From Neorickettsia helminthoeca str. Oregon (GTDB taxonomy: Bacteria; Pseudomonadota; Alphaproteobacteria; Rickettsiales; Anaplasmataceae), in the NCBI RefSeq assembly GCF_000632985.1, contig NZ_CP007481.1, positions 62,001-126,000 of the forward strand: 64,000 nt of DNA, read 5' to 3'. Shown here one piece after another: positions 53,999 to 62,832 of this stretch. The notes beneath the pieces are model-generated. The model was not told the origin of the DNA, made no database searches, and worked only from the letters and a program-made list of their open reading frames with translations. The translations under genes and the position numbers were made by a program. Within the stretch, counting starts at the first letter, position 1. Each line of letters starts with the position of its first letter.

Positions 53999-54673
53999 CT
54001 ACCGACTATTTTCCTCGCTTTGGTCTGTAGCAGAACTGCCAAATACTGCTGATTGTAATCTCGCACTCGCTACGTCTTGTAAAACATAATCATCCCGTGT
54101 GCGTGGTTGAGCGTGGATCCCGTTAGGACTTGGTCCTGGGTGAGGACTCTGATTCTCTGGGCCTTGCTGGGCAGAATCTTCATTAGCGTTTAGATAAGAT
54201 CTGTTCTCAAAAGCTAGAATTGGTGCAGCTTCATCAGAGGGTAGCTCGCATACATAAATCTCCGCGATTTCCTCCTCTTTTTGTTCTGCTTCTAGTGAAC
54301 TCCAATACGGACTATGTACGGCGTCTGTGAAATCCAAAGCCTTAGGTAGTTGCGGCTCACCTCCCAACCCAAGATATTCCCTGGCTTTGACTAGCAGGTA
54401 ATAACAGAACGAAAAGATTAGAATCAACAGGGCAATTATATTGAGTGCCAGTGTTGTTTCGCAATCACCATGAAGGCTGCACTTGGTTATTGCTATAGTC
54501 AGGTTGTACACCAGGACTGCGACGATAAAAATCAGCGCAAGGGCTATACAAATATTTCGGTGTAACAGTTTCGTAGCTTGTGATTTAGTACAACTCCTAC
54601 TTGAAGGAGCCTGACTAGCTATGTTGTTTATATCTATATCCTTATTGATCGGAAGATTTTGTGGGCCGAGCAT
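53999..54673 (-). CDS. Two-TM protein with long polar C-terminal tail
   Basis: Unrecognised 224-residue protein. A polar N-terminus of about 40 residues is followed by two close helices (about 42-62 and 76-97) separated by a short loop with KCSLHGDCETT. The cytosol-facing tail of about 125 residues is rich in Glu, Pro, Ser and Gln, with Tyr-containing acidic segments (EIAEIYVCELP, NRSYLNANED). A hydrophobic hairpin with a long soluble tail is the layout of bacterial inclusion-membrane proteins. The start is ATG; no neighbour on the same strand. Confidence 0.6.
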   Translation of the reverse strand: MLGPQNLPINKDIDINNIASQAPSSRSCTKSQATKLLHRNICIALALIFIVAVLVYNLTIAITKCSLHGDCETTLALNIIALLILIFSFCYYLLVKAREYLGLGGEPQLPKALDFTDAVHSPYWSSLEAEQKEEEIAEIYVCELPSDEAAPILAFENRSYLNANEDSAQQGPENQSPHPGPSPNGIHAQPRTRDDYVLQDVASARLQSAVFGSSATDQSEENSR

Positions 54674-55873
54674 GCTTTTTACGATGAAGGTTATTATCTA
54701 GTCAAAATAGACTTACAATGCATTCTATTACATTCTATAATCGTCCAAATTCTGTTACTAACTCTTGGAGAAGGAAAGTTATAAGCTTCAACTTTAGCCT
54801 AACGTACGTTGCTACTCCAACTTACACCCAGATCAAAATGCGATTGGTTGCCTTTATTAGTCTGTAGTTTAGAGGTAGTGCTACAACAGCTATATGAACT
54901 GTTAACACGATCACCTCTCTCAGACCCCAAATACAATTTTGGCTTTCGATTTCTTCCCGGTGATGTAGAGACCCTCTTGGATTAGTCGTATTTTCCAATA
55001 GCTGGAATTATTCTACATTAGAGAAATAAGCCTATCACTTTCTTACAAATTTTACCATCTATCCTCGCAAGAAGATAGTATTAGTGCTTTAAACCTGTAC
55101 TAGTACCAATACTTCCACCAATACCCGAGCTGAGGATGTATAACAGATATTGCACAATGTTAACGAATCTCATGCCTTAAGGTTGATACAGCCTGTGAAA
55201 ATAGAGATCAAAAATGCTTCTCAGATCGAGCATTTTTGTGCTCCAGAGAAATATGTCCAAGTGTTACCACGTATACCAAGCAAGTGAGGTTCTAGTAGCC
55301 TTGATAACTACTCCTGTCCTTGGTGATGTCGTTTCTTGGCTTATCCAGCACAAGAAAATCTGATTGTTTTGCTTTCCTCGCGTTTGATTTGCGCTGTATC
55401 GCCGTTTGTACTCAAATCACCGTTTCCATTGAGTTTGCCATCGAAAATCTTTACTGCTTACACCGTCGGTATTTCCCTACTTGCCTTATGGACGTGCTTG
55501 GCGATGCGTGTTGTTCGGTCATTGATAGTATACTTTCTCAAATAGATAGATTGCATGTTCGTACTATGAGAATATTGCAATTCTGGGTTTGTAGCAGTAC
55601 GGATTCCTGGTCTCTTGTTTCAGTTGGAAATTGAATTTGCAAAAGTTTATACGAATTTATACGAAAACGAATTGAGAGCTTCCCTCTTGATAATTTCTAG
55701 CATGCGTTCAAAGGTTATTCCTGATAGGAGCTTCTGTGCTATTGCTACAAACCTCCAATGAAATGTTGTCTTTTTATCAGAAAAGCTCTGAGAATTTAGA
55801 TCCACGAGAAATCTACTAGAGTGCTGAGGCATGGATAGTTTCTTCAGATTGGTGTAGAATAGCTTGTGTTTAA
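54674..55873. other. Gene-poor 1.2-kb region, possible relic frames
   Basis: No supportable gene over about 1,200 bases. Frames at 55320-55634 and 55336-55545 on the plus strand have hydrophobic content (FTAYTVGISLLALWTCLAM) but no start context or family. A minus-strand frame at 55647-55832 is also unconvincing. They may be remnants of a lost membrane protein. No RNA gene is seen apart from the tRNA at the end. Confidence 0.5.
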
Positions 55874-55944
55874 GGCTGGATGGCAGATTGGTTATGCAGA
55901 GGACTGCAAATCCTTGTAGGTCGGTTCGATTCCGGCTCCGGCCT
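55874..55944 (+). tRNA. tRNA-Cys with anticodon GCA
   Basis: Acceptor GGCTGGA pairs with TCCGGCC (one G-U), discriminator T. The anticodon arm is GAGGA-CTGCAAA-TCCTT with GCA at 34-36. The T arm is GTCGG-TTCGATT-CCGGC. CCA is not encoded. Confidence 0.95.
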
Positions 55945-56040
55945 CAAAAGAATGATCATGATAGCCCTTTTGTTCTCTTCTTTCGTCCTCAGGCATTTTC
56001 CAGTTGTTGACTTTCGAGGTGATCGCTTTGTTTCGTCGTT

Positions 56041-57069
56041 ATGAGGTTTTCTCTACTAGTCCTGCTATGCATGGTTATTTTCTTGTGCTCGTGCTTAAAG
56101 GATAGCGAAAAGGAAGTTGAATCTGCAGTGGTGGAGTCGCGTTACTTCAAGACAGCTGTAGTAACGCCGTCTTTACGTCCAGTCGTAATAAGTGGGTATG
56201 GCTTCGTTGATACTGTACAGCGATATTTTCTTTACCCGCAGGTGCAGGCTGAGGTAGTACAAAAAGTCTCTAAGGATGGAGAAGTAGTACAACAAGGTGA
56301 CGAAATATTACGTCTTGATAGTAGTGTACAAGAGATTCATTTACAGAGTTTGAGAGCTCTAGCTGAGGAAAGAAGAATGGAATATCAAGCTGCAAAGGAT
56401 TTACACGAATCCGGATATCTACCAGCAGCGAAATTTTCCGGAGCACTTGCGGGTTTGAAAAAAGCTGAAGCCGACTTGAAAGCATTGGAAAATCAAATAG
56501 AAAAGCACATTATCAGAGCGCCGGTCTCCGGGGTGTTGAGTAAGATTAATGTATCCCATGGGGATTTGGTATCCCCGGGCGTAACTTTGTTGGGGGAGAT
56601 TATACCCTTCGGTGATTACCTGGTGCGCATCAAGGTGTCGGAAAGGAATATCTTAACTTTGAAGGAAGGTCTAGATGCTGAGATTGAACTTTCTGGATTA
56701 GGGGACTGTAGAGGTAAGGTGAAGTTCGTTTCATTAGTTCCTGATACAGCAACTCGCACTTTTCCAGTTGAAATAAAAATAAATCAGGGTTGTATAGGCG
56801 AAAGTATTATTCCTGTAGGAACCACAGCTCAAGTGAAAGTTATAATAGAGAAACGATTTCTTTATAGAGTTCCTGCAAGTGCGCTGGTACTGGATAAGGA
56901 TAATAATATCACCATGAAGGTGATAAGTGAGGGAGCGGTCAAGTCTGTACATGTAGAGGTGATAGAGGAAGAAGGGGAATGGTTTTGGATCTCCCAGGAC
57001 GCTTTAAAGGGAGAAGTAGAAGTAGTTGTTGTCGGGAGTAGTTTGCTTATAGAAGATAAAAAATTATAA
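56041..57069 (+). CDS. HlyD/RND-type membrane fusion lipoprotein
   Basis: Periplasmic adaptor of an efflux system, 342 residues. The N-terminus ends in the lipobox-like LCSCLKD (Cys18). The barrel-sandwich part includes VVQKVSKDGEVVQQGDEILRLD and IRAPVSGVLSKINVSHGDLVSPG, the two half-lipoyl signatures, separated by a helical hairpin (about residues 90-150). A beta-barrel domain with VRIKVSERNILTLKEG follows. The inner-membrane RND pump partner is not next door; the following gene is a symporter. Confidence 0.88.
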   Translation: MRFSLLVLLCMVIFLCSCLKDSEKEVESAVVESRYFKTAVVTPSLRPVVISGYGFVDTVQRYFLYPQVQAEVVQKVSKDGEVVQQGDEILRLDSSVQEIHLQSLRALAEERRMEYQAAKDLHESGYLPAAKFSGALAGLKKAEADLKALENQIEKHIIRAPVSGVLSKINVSHGDLVSPGVTLLGEIIPFGDYLVRIKVSERNILTLKEGLDAEIELSGLGDCRGKVKFVSLVPDTATRTFPVEIKINQGCIGESIIPVGTTAQVKVIIEKRFLYRVPASALVLDKDNNITMKVISEGAVKSVHVEVIEEEGEWFWISQDALKGEVEVVVVGSSLLIEDKKL

Positions 57070-57151
57070 ATGATTGAGTCCATATGTTATGTGAGCATGA
57101 CTAAGGACAGTCAGATTTTTCAGTGTTTTTTCACGGAAATGGGTCATACAG

Positions 57152-58489
57152 ATGCTTGAGTTTTTCTTTATTTTTCAGAATTATTTTCTTCAGTTTTTCG
57201 TGATCCCTATGCTTATCTGTATAGGTTTCTGGACTTCCTGCAAGATGGGTTGGATTCATATCGTGAAGTTGCCGACTGCAGTCAAATGCCTTTTTATACC
57301 AGCTAAGGGTTCCCATAGAAATATGTCATCCTTTTCAGCTTTCTCTGCTATATTGGGTGGCAACCTTGGTGTAGGCAATCTTTCCGGTACTGCGATCGCA
57401 CTTTCTATCGGTGGACCTGGTTCGATAATCTGGATGGTTCTTATTATTCTTTTTACTGCTTCGATCAAGTACGTTACCTGCTATCTGAGCCTAGTGCACA
57501 GAATAAGACGAGGTAGCCGCTTTATTGGTGGTCCGATGTACTTTCTTCGTGATGGTTTTGGATCTAAAGCTCTGGCAGCTTTGTTTTGTTTGGGCACGAT
57601 CTGTACAGCAGTTATCGGTGGAGGACTAGTGCAAGTCAATTCACTTGCTTTACCCATGGATTACATCAACATCCCAAGAATCTATGGGGGGCTATTTTTT
57701 GCGTCTATCGTCGCTGTTGTGACATTAGGTAAATTGAGAGTCTTCACCAGAGTGATCTCGTTTGTTGTGCCATTTATGGCGATCGCCTACTTAGGGATTT
57801 CTATATACATACTTGTCATAAATGCTGGTAAGATTCCTGCCGCTATCTCATTGATATTTAGTTCTGTTTGGAACACTACGGACGTCCAGGGTGGTGCTAT
57901 CGGTTTTGTTTGGAGTCAATTTTTCGCTACCATGCAAATGGGTATCTCAAGAGGGATATTCGCTTCTGACATAGGCTTCGGATTGGAGGGGATCCTTCAT
58001 GCCAACGTGAAACATCAAGAGGGCCATACGCTCCCTTTAGAAGTCGAACAAGGTCTTATAGGGGTAATCTCCCCTTTTATTGTTCTGTTAGTTTGCTTCG
58101 TTACGGCCCTGGTGCTGATGGTAACGGGAGTTGTAGCGGGTCCATTCGAGAGTACTAACATGTGTTTCGAAGCCTTCAAGGTAGGTACTAATAGTGAATT
58201 TGCAGGTTACTTCCTCATTGTAGTACTTTTCTGCTTTGCTTTCACGACCGTTCTGACCTGGTCCTTTTGTGCTCAGTGCTCGTTCGAGTATCTAACAAAT
58301 TATGATCCTAAGGTGCTCAAATTATGGAAAGTTTTCTTTGTACTTATCATGCCACTTGGTGCATTATTTGATGTGTACTCCCTTTGGAGAGTTGTTGATC
58401 TTGCTTCCGCGATTATGCTTATTACGAATCTAATAGGGATAGCCTTCCTAGCGAAGACAGTCGTGCATGAGACCAATAAGAGTGTATAA
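57152..58489 (+). CDS. Sodium:alanine symporter (AGCS family)
   Basis: A 445-residue permease with about 11 helices. Family marks are SAILGGNLGVGNLSGTAIAL (matching the AGCS GTGN-type motif), IWMVLIILFTASIKYVTCYLS, FIGGPMYFLRDG, and GISRGIFASDIGFGLEGI. Predicted to import alanine or glycine with sodium, useful for an organism living on host amino acids. Starts at ATG 82 bases after the HlyD gene. Confidence 0.92.
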   Translation: MLEFFFIFQNYFLQFFVIPMLICIGFWTSCKMGWIHIVKLPTAVKCLFIPAKGSHRNMSSFSAFSAILGGNLGVGNLSGTAIALSIGGPGSIIWMVLIILFTASIKYVTCYLSLVHRIRRGSRFIGGPMYFLRDGFGSKALAALFCLGTICTAVIGGGLVQVNSLALPMDYINIPRIYGGLFFASIVAVVTLGKLRVFTRVISFVVPFMAIAYLGISIYILVINAGKIPAAISLIFSSVWNTTDVQGGAIGFVWSQFFATMQMGISRGIFASDIGFGLEGILHANVKHQEGHTLPLEVEQGLIGVISPFIVLLVCFVTALVLMVTGVVAGPFESTNMCFEAFKVGTNSEFAGYFLIVVLFCFAFTTVLTWSFCAQCSFEYLTNYDPKVLKLWKVFFVLIMPLGALFDVYSLWRVVDLASAIMLITNLIGIAFLAKTVVHETNKSV

Positions 58490-58594
58490 GACTCTGAGTT
58501 TGCTGCCTTATCAGCATTTGATATGCTGGAAATGGCAGTTCTAGTGGACTCCTTAATCACTAGACGATTATAAGAAGTAATTCTGTGGAGTGAA

Positions 58595-59911
58595 ATGGCA
58601 AAATGGAATCTACCCGAAAGGAGAGATAAGAAAATCGCATTTGTCGATGCAAATATCATTGATCCTGAGAGTGGACTAGAGATTTTCGGTGATCTTGTTG
58701 TGTCTGATGGGAAAATTAGCGATTTTGGTGAATCGCTGTTAAGTGAAATTGAGCTTAAGTCCTTCGATGAGGTGATAAATTGTTCCGGATACTTTCTTAT
58801 TCCTGGTGTCATAGATATACATGTACATCTCAGGGATCCCGGTCAATTGTATAATGAGGACATACATTCTGGGACTAAAGCTGCTGCAGCCGGAGGTGTG
58901 ACGACCGTCGTTTGCCAGCCTAATACAAAACCTCCAATTAATACAGTAGAGACATTGAAATACATACGGGATAAAGCTAGGACAGAGGGTTTCGTTAATG
59001 TGTTGTGCTATGCAGCAATAACTAATGATGGTAACGAGCTCACCGATATGTTTGCTCTACATAAAGCAGGTGCCGTTGGTTTTACTGATGACGGATTACC
59101 AGTAATGAATCCGCTTTTGATGCGTCAAGCATTTGCAAATGCTGCTTTTTTGAAAGTCCCTGTAGCGCAACACGCTGAGGATCTTTACCTCTCCAATGGG
59201 GGATGTATCAATGAAGGCGTGATGTCACATAAATTAAATGTTCCGGGTATTACGGATTTAGCTGAGTCAGTGATGGTTGCCCGAGACGTAATGCTCCTGG
59301 ATCAACTAGATTCTCACTATCACGTGTTACATGTTTCAACGAAGAAAGCGGTTGAGATTATAGAGACAGCCAAGTCCAGAGGTATGAACGTCACATGTGA
59401 GGTCACTCCTCATCATTTCTTACTGACTGAGGAGGCTGTGGTGGACTACAACACTGACGCTAAAATGAATCCACCTTTGCGTACTGAGCAGGATCGTCTA
59501 TATATGATCGAGGCATTGAAAAATAGCACAATTGATGCTATTGCATCTGATCATGCGCCGCATAATGGTCTATATAAGAATCTTCCATTGAGGGAAGCAG
59601 CTTTCGGTATTATAGGATTAGAGACAATATTACCTCTTTCACTTGAGCTGTATCACGATGGTGTTATGGACTTACACTCACTATTAGCAAAGCTGACCTG
59701 TAATCCTGCCAGAATAATTAATTCTAGCGCTGGTCGGATTAAGGTGGGTGCACCAGCTGATCTGGTTCTACTGGATTTAAATGCAGAGATTGTAATCGAC
59801 TCCGCGAAGTTTGTGAGCAAGTCTAAGAACTCTCCTTTTGTTGGGCGCAAAACTAAAGGTAAGGTGCTACGCACGATTGTCGCAGGAGATTCTGTTTATA
59901 CTGCGGATTAA
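58595..59911 (+). CDS. pyrC: Dihydroorotase
   Basis: Third step of pyrimidine synthesis. The 438-residue protein is the long type I (amidohydrolase) form, with the zinc site IDIHVHLRDPGQ, AQHAED and LHVSTKKAVE. EVTPHHFLLTEE and the catalytic Asp in IASDHAPH complete the site. GAPADLVLLDL is the C-terminal subdomain. ATG start. Convergent with alaS, 71 bases between stops. Confidence 0.95.
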   Translation: MAKWNLPERRDKKIAFVDANIIDPESGLEIFGDLVVSDGKISDFGESLLSEIELKSFDEVINCSGYFLIPGVIDIHVHLRDPGQLYNEDIHSGTKAAAAGGVTTVVCQPNTKPPINTVETLKYIRDKARTEGFVNVLCYAAITNDGNELTDMFALHKAGAVGFTDDGLPVMNPLLMRQAFANAAFLKVPVAQHAEDLYLSNGGCINEGVMSHKLNVPGITDLAESVMVARDVMLLDQLDSHYHVLHVSTKKAVEIIETAKSRGMNVTCEVTPHHFLLTEEAVVDYNTDAKMNPPLRTEQDRLYMIEALKNSTIDAIASDHAPHNGLYKNLPLREAAFGIIGLETILPLSLELYHDGVMDLHSLLAKLTCNPARIINSSAGRIKVGAPADLVLLDLNAEIVIDSAKFVSKSKNSPFVGRKTKGKVLRTIVAGDSVYTAD

Positions 59912-59982
59912 AGATTGCCTACGCGGAAATGCGGATATCAGGTTCCGATTTCTGTGCGCGATTTTAGCATGTTCTATCCTGT

Positions 59983-62538
59983 CTATCCGACAGAAGAAAT
60001 GTATCCGGACAGCTTTGTAAGACACATTTCAAGATTCGCAATACTCGGGAGAATAGCTTGTATAATATATGGTGCTGATGGAAAAATGTTGCCATAGGAT
60101 TCTTCGATTAGCTTCCTGATAGAGCTTATTAATTTCCTATTTCCCATAAGGTCACTGCCCAATATAATCAGCAAGTATACCCCATTAGCGACGTTCGTAT
60201 GCATGATCAGTATGTCAGCCATAGACCTCATACTTGGTGCTAGTCCTACTAACACTTCTTTAGGGACGCTGTGAATCTTCTTGATTACTACTTTTAGTGA
60301 TCCATGTTGCTCTACTTTTGTCTCCACGTTCTCCATTAAGCAGTGATATATATGAGTAACTTCCCTTTGATGCTGCTTCTGTAATGCTCTGAGTCTTAAT
60401 TCAAGTTCATCGAGCTTATTTAGATGGTTTCGCTCTTTCTCCCTCAGGTACTCAAGAGCGGCAAGATGCGTTACCGCTTCTATTCTCCTTGTTCCACGTG
60501 CTATTGAAGACTCAGATAAAATTTTCACCAACCCAATACTTGCGCTACTTCCAACATGTGTACCACCACATAATTCTACAGATCCCCCTATGGAGACGAC
60601 ACGGACCGTATCATCATATTTTTCCCCGAATAAGGCTATCGCACCCGATTTGATAGCATCATCAATATTTTTTATGTCTATGCTGACTGTATGATTATTC
60701 CAGAGCATCAAGTTGATGCCGTCTTCTATGTCAGAGATTTCTTCTTCCGTCAGAGAGTGATTATGAGTGAAATCAAAACGAAACCTATCTGCAGCAACAA
60801 GAGAGCCCTTTTGCATCACATGCATACCAAGTTTTTTTCTTAATACATGGTGCAGTATATGTGTTGCAGAATGATTCCTAGCAAGCTTATTTCTACGATC
60901 AAGATCAATCTGTAGACTCACTTGTTCGTCTCTACGCACTGTGTGCCCGTCCACGATGCAGCAGTCGTGAAGAATGATCCCATCAGCTGATTTGTACACC
61001 CTTTCAACCCTTAATGTGGCACTTTTGGCAAATATGATTCCATGGTCACTTTCCTGGCCACCAGACTCTGGATAAAAGGTTGTTCTGTCTAACACTAGTG
61101 TCAATTTTTTTGATAGTTGGACTGACTCACTGCTGATGACAGACAACACCACCGCCGATCCTGAGAAGGATTCATATCCTATAAACTCTGTCTTTCCATG
61201 TGCAAGAAGAATTGCCTTTATTTCGTTGTTGGAACTGTCAATCCTATTGCCCGTCCACGAAGCTCTTGCAAGTGCTCTTTGTCCCTGCATTTTTTCCATG
61301 AATTCTGATTCATTAACAGAGATCTTTCTTTCTTTGAGTATATCTATTGTCAAATCCAATGGAAAACCATGGGTGTCATACAGGGTGAATGCAACATCTC
61401 CAGGTAATACATCCCCTTCTTTCAGTGAATTAGAGATCTCATCCAGCATCTTCATTCCAGCTTTGAGTGTGCTGCGGAAAGAAATTTCTTCAGTTTCAAG
61501 GGTTTCCAAAATTAGATCGCGTGCTCTTGTGAGTTCTGGATAATGTTGTCCCATGAGCTTTTCCAGTGTATGAAAAAGCTCGGGTAGTAAGGGCTTCTCG
61601 AAACCTAACATATTGGAATAGCGTACTGCTCTACGTGTGATCCTTCTAAGAACATATCCCTTCCCGGTATTACCAGGAAGCACTCCGTCTGCTATCAAGA
61701 AGGATGCAGAACGTATGTGATCAGATATTACTCTGTGTGCGGTCACATTATTCTTGTTTCTAGTAATTCTCTGGGACTCCTGAATAAGTTCTCTGAACAG
61801 CGCTATCTCATAGTTATCGTCCGTGCCTTCAAGGACTGCTGCGATTCTTTCCAATCCCATTCCCGTATCTATGCAGGGCTGCTCAATCCGTGTGAGATTT
61901 CCATCCTGCCCTTTTACGTACTGCATGAAAACAAGATTCCATATTTCTACATATCTTTCTCCTGTGTCTCCTGTGTCTCCAGGTAAATCACCATCCAAAT
62001 GTGAGCCGTGATCATAAAATATCTCTGAGCAGGGTCCGCACGGGCCTGTATCACCCATCTGCCAGAAATTATCATCAGTGCTGATTCTTATAATCCTGTC
62101 TTCTCCAAATCCTGTAAGTGTGCTCCATATCTCAAACGCTTCATCATCTGTGTGATAGATTGTTATGTAGAGTCTATTTTTCTCTAGTTTCAGCTCTTTT
62201 GTTATGAATTCCCAGGCTAACTTTATCGCCCCCTCTTTGAAGTAACCTCCGAAACTGAAATTGCCTAGCATTTCGAAAAAAGTATGGTGACGCTTAGTAT
62301 GTCCTACATTTTCTAGGTCGTTGTGCTTTCCTCCTGCTCTGACACACTTTTGCGACGTCACAATATTCGTGTACGGAGCTTTACGAGTATCCATAAAATA
62401 CTCTTTGAAAGGCACCATACCAGCATTTACGAACATCAACGAAGAATCATTGTGTGGTATCAAGCTCGCTGAAGATAGACCCTTATGGCCATTAGCAGCG
62501 AAGAAATTTATGAATCTTTTTCTAACGTTATCCAACAT
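59983..62538 (-). CDS. alaS: Alanyl-tRNA synthetase
   Basis: Class II synthetase, 851 residues. The N-terminus RKRFINFFAANGHKGLSSASLIPHND and VNAGMVPFKEYF are typical, as is NVGHTKRHHTFFEMLGNFSFG. The editing domain has the zinc ligands HSATHILHH and ELCGGTHVGSS. The C-terminal C-Ala domain is present by length but lacks the glycine-rich GGxGGGRPxxAQ motif: the corresponding region reads NIFPSAPYIIQAILPSI. A 9-bp duplication codes DTG-DTG within GDTGDTGE. Catalytic and editing parts look intact. Confidence 0.96.
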   Translation of the reverse strand: MLDNVRKRFINFFAANGHKGLSSASLIPHNDSSLMFVNAGMVPFKEYFMDTRKAPYTNIVTSQKCVRAGGKHNDLENVGHTKRHHTFFEMLGNFSFGGYFKEGAIKLAWEFITKELKLEKNRLYITIYHTDDEAFEIWSTLTGFGEDRIIRISTDDNFWQMGDTGPCGPCSEIFYDHGSHLDGDLPGDTGDTGERYVEIWNLVFMQYVKGQDGNLTRIEQPCIDTGMGLERIAAVLEGTDDNYEIALFRELIQESQRITRNKNNVTAHRVISDHIRSASFLIADGVLPGNTGKGYVLRRITRRAVRYSNMLGFEKPLLPELFHTLEKLMGQHYPELTRARDLILETLETEEISFRSTLKAGMKMLDEISNSLKEGDVLPGDVAFTLYDTHGFPLDLTIDILKERKISVNESEFMEKMQGQRALARASWTGNRIDSSNNEIKAILLAHGKTEFIGYESFSGSAVVLSVISSESVQLSKKLTLVLDRTTFYPESGGQESDHGIIFAKSATLRVERVYKSADGIILHDCCIVDGHTVRRDEQVSLQIDLDRRNKLARNHSATHILHHVLRKKLGMHVMQKGSLVAADRFRFDFTHNHSLTEEEISDIEDGINLMLWNNHTVSIDIKNIDDAIKSGAIALFGEKYDDTVRVVSIGGSVELCGGTHVGSSASIGLVKILSESSIARGTRRIEAVTHLAALEYLREKERNHLNKLDELELRLRALQKQHQREVTHIYHCLMENVETKVEQHGSLKVVIKKIHSVPKEVLVGLAPSMRSMADILIMHTNVANGVYLLIILGSDLMGNRKLISSIRKLIEESYGNIFPSAPYIIQAILPSIANLEMCLTKLSGYISSVG

Positions 62539-62719
62539 AGACGATCCAAGAGGGCGGAATCTAAATGTTATGTCTTCGATTTTTCAAAGTAAAGTACGAT
62601 ATTAATCTTGCTATACCGGTACTGATTTGATAATCCCAGGGCTCTATTCTGATTTTCCAGTAACACTGTTTTTGTGCGTCAGTTCTTGATCTGTTTACTC
62701 TTCCCACGAGGCTTTACAA

Positions 62720-62749
62720 ATCAATAGTGTAAAGATCAATAGTGTAAAG
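62720..62749. repeat. 15-bp tandem duplication upstream of alaS
   Basis: ATCAATAGTGTAAAG occurs twice without spacer in the divergent spacer (62539-62832) between alaS and the permease gene. I see no gene in that spacer. Confidence 0.9.
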
Positions 62750-62832
62750 GCAAATATTCTAGACTTGTTATTTCAGGAAAGGCTTAATTTACAATATCCT
62801 GAGAATATCGGAAATTGATCTTTTTTACTCCG

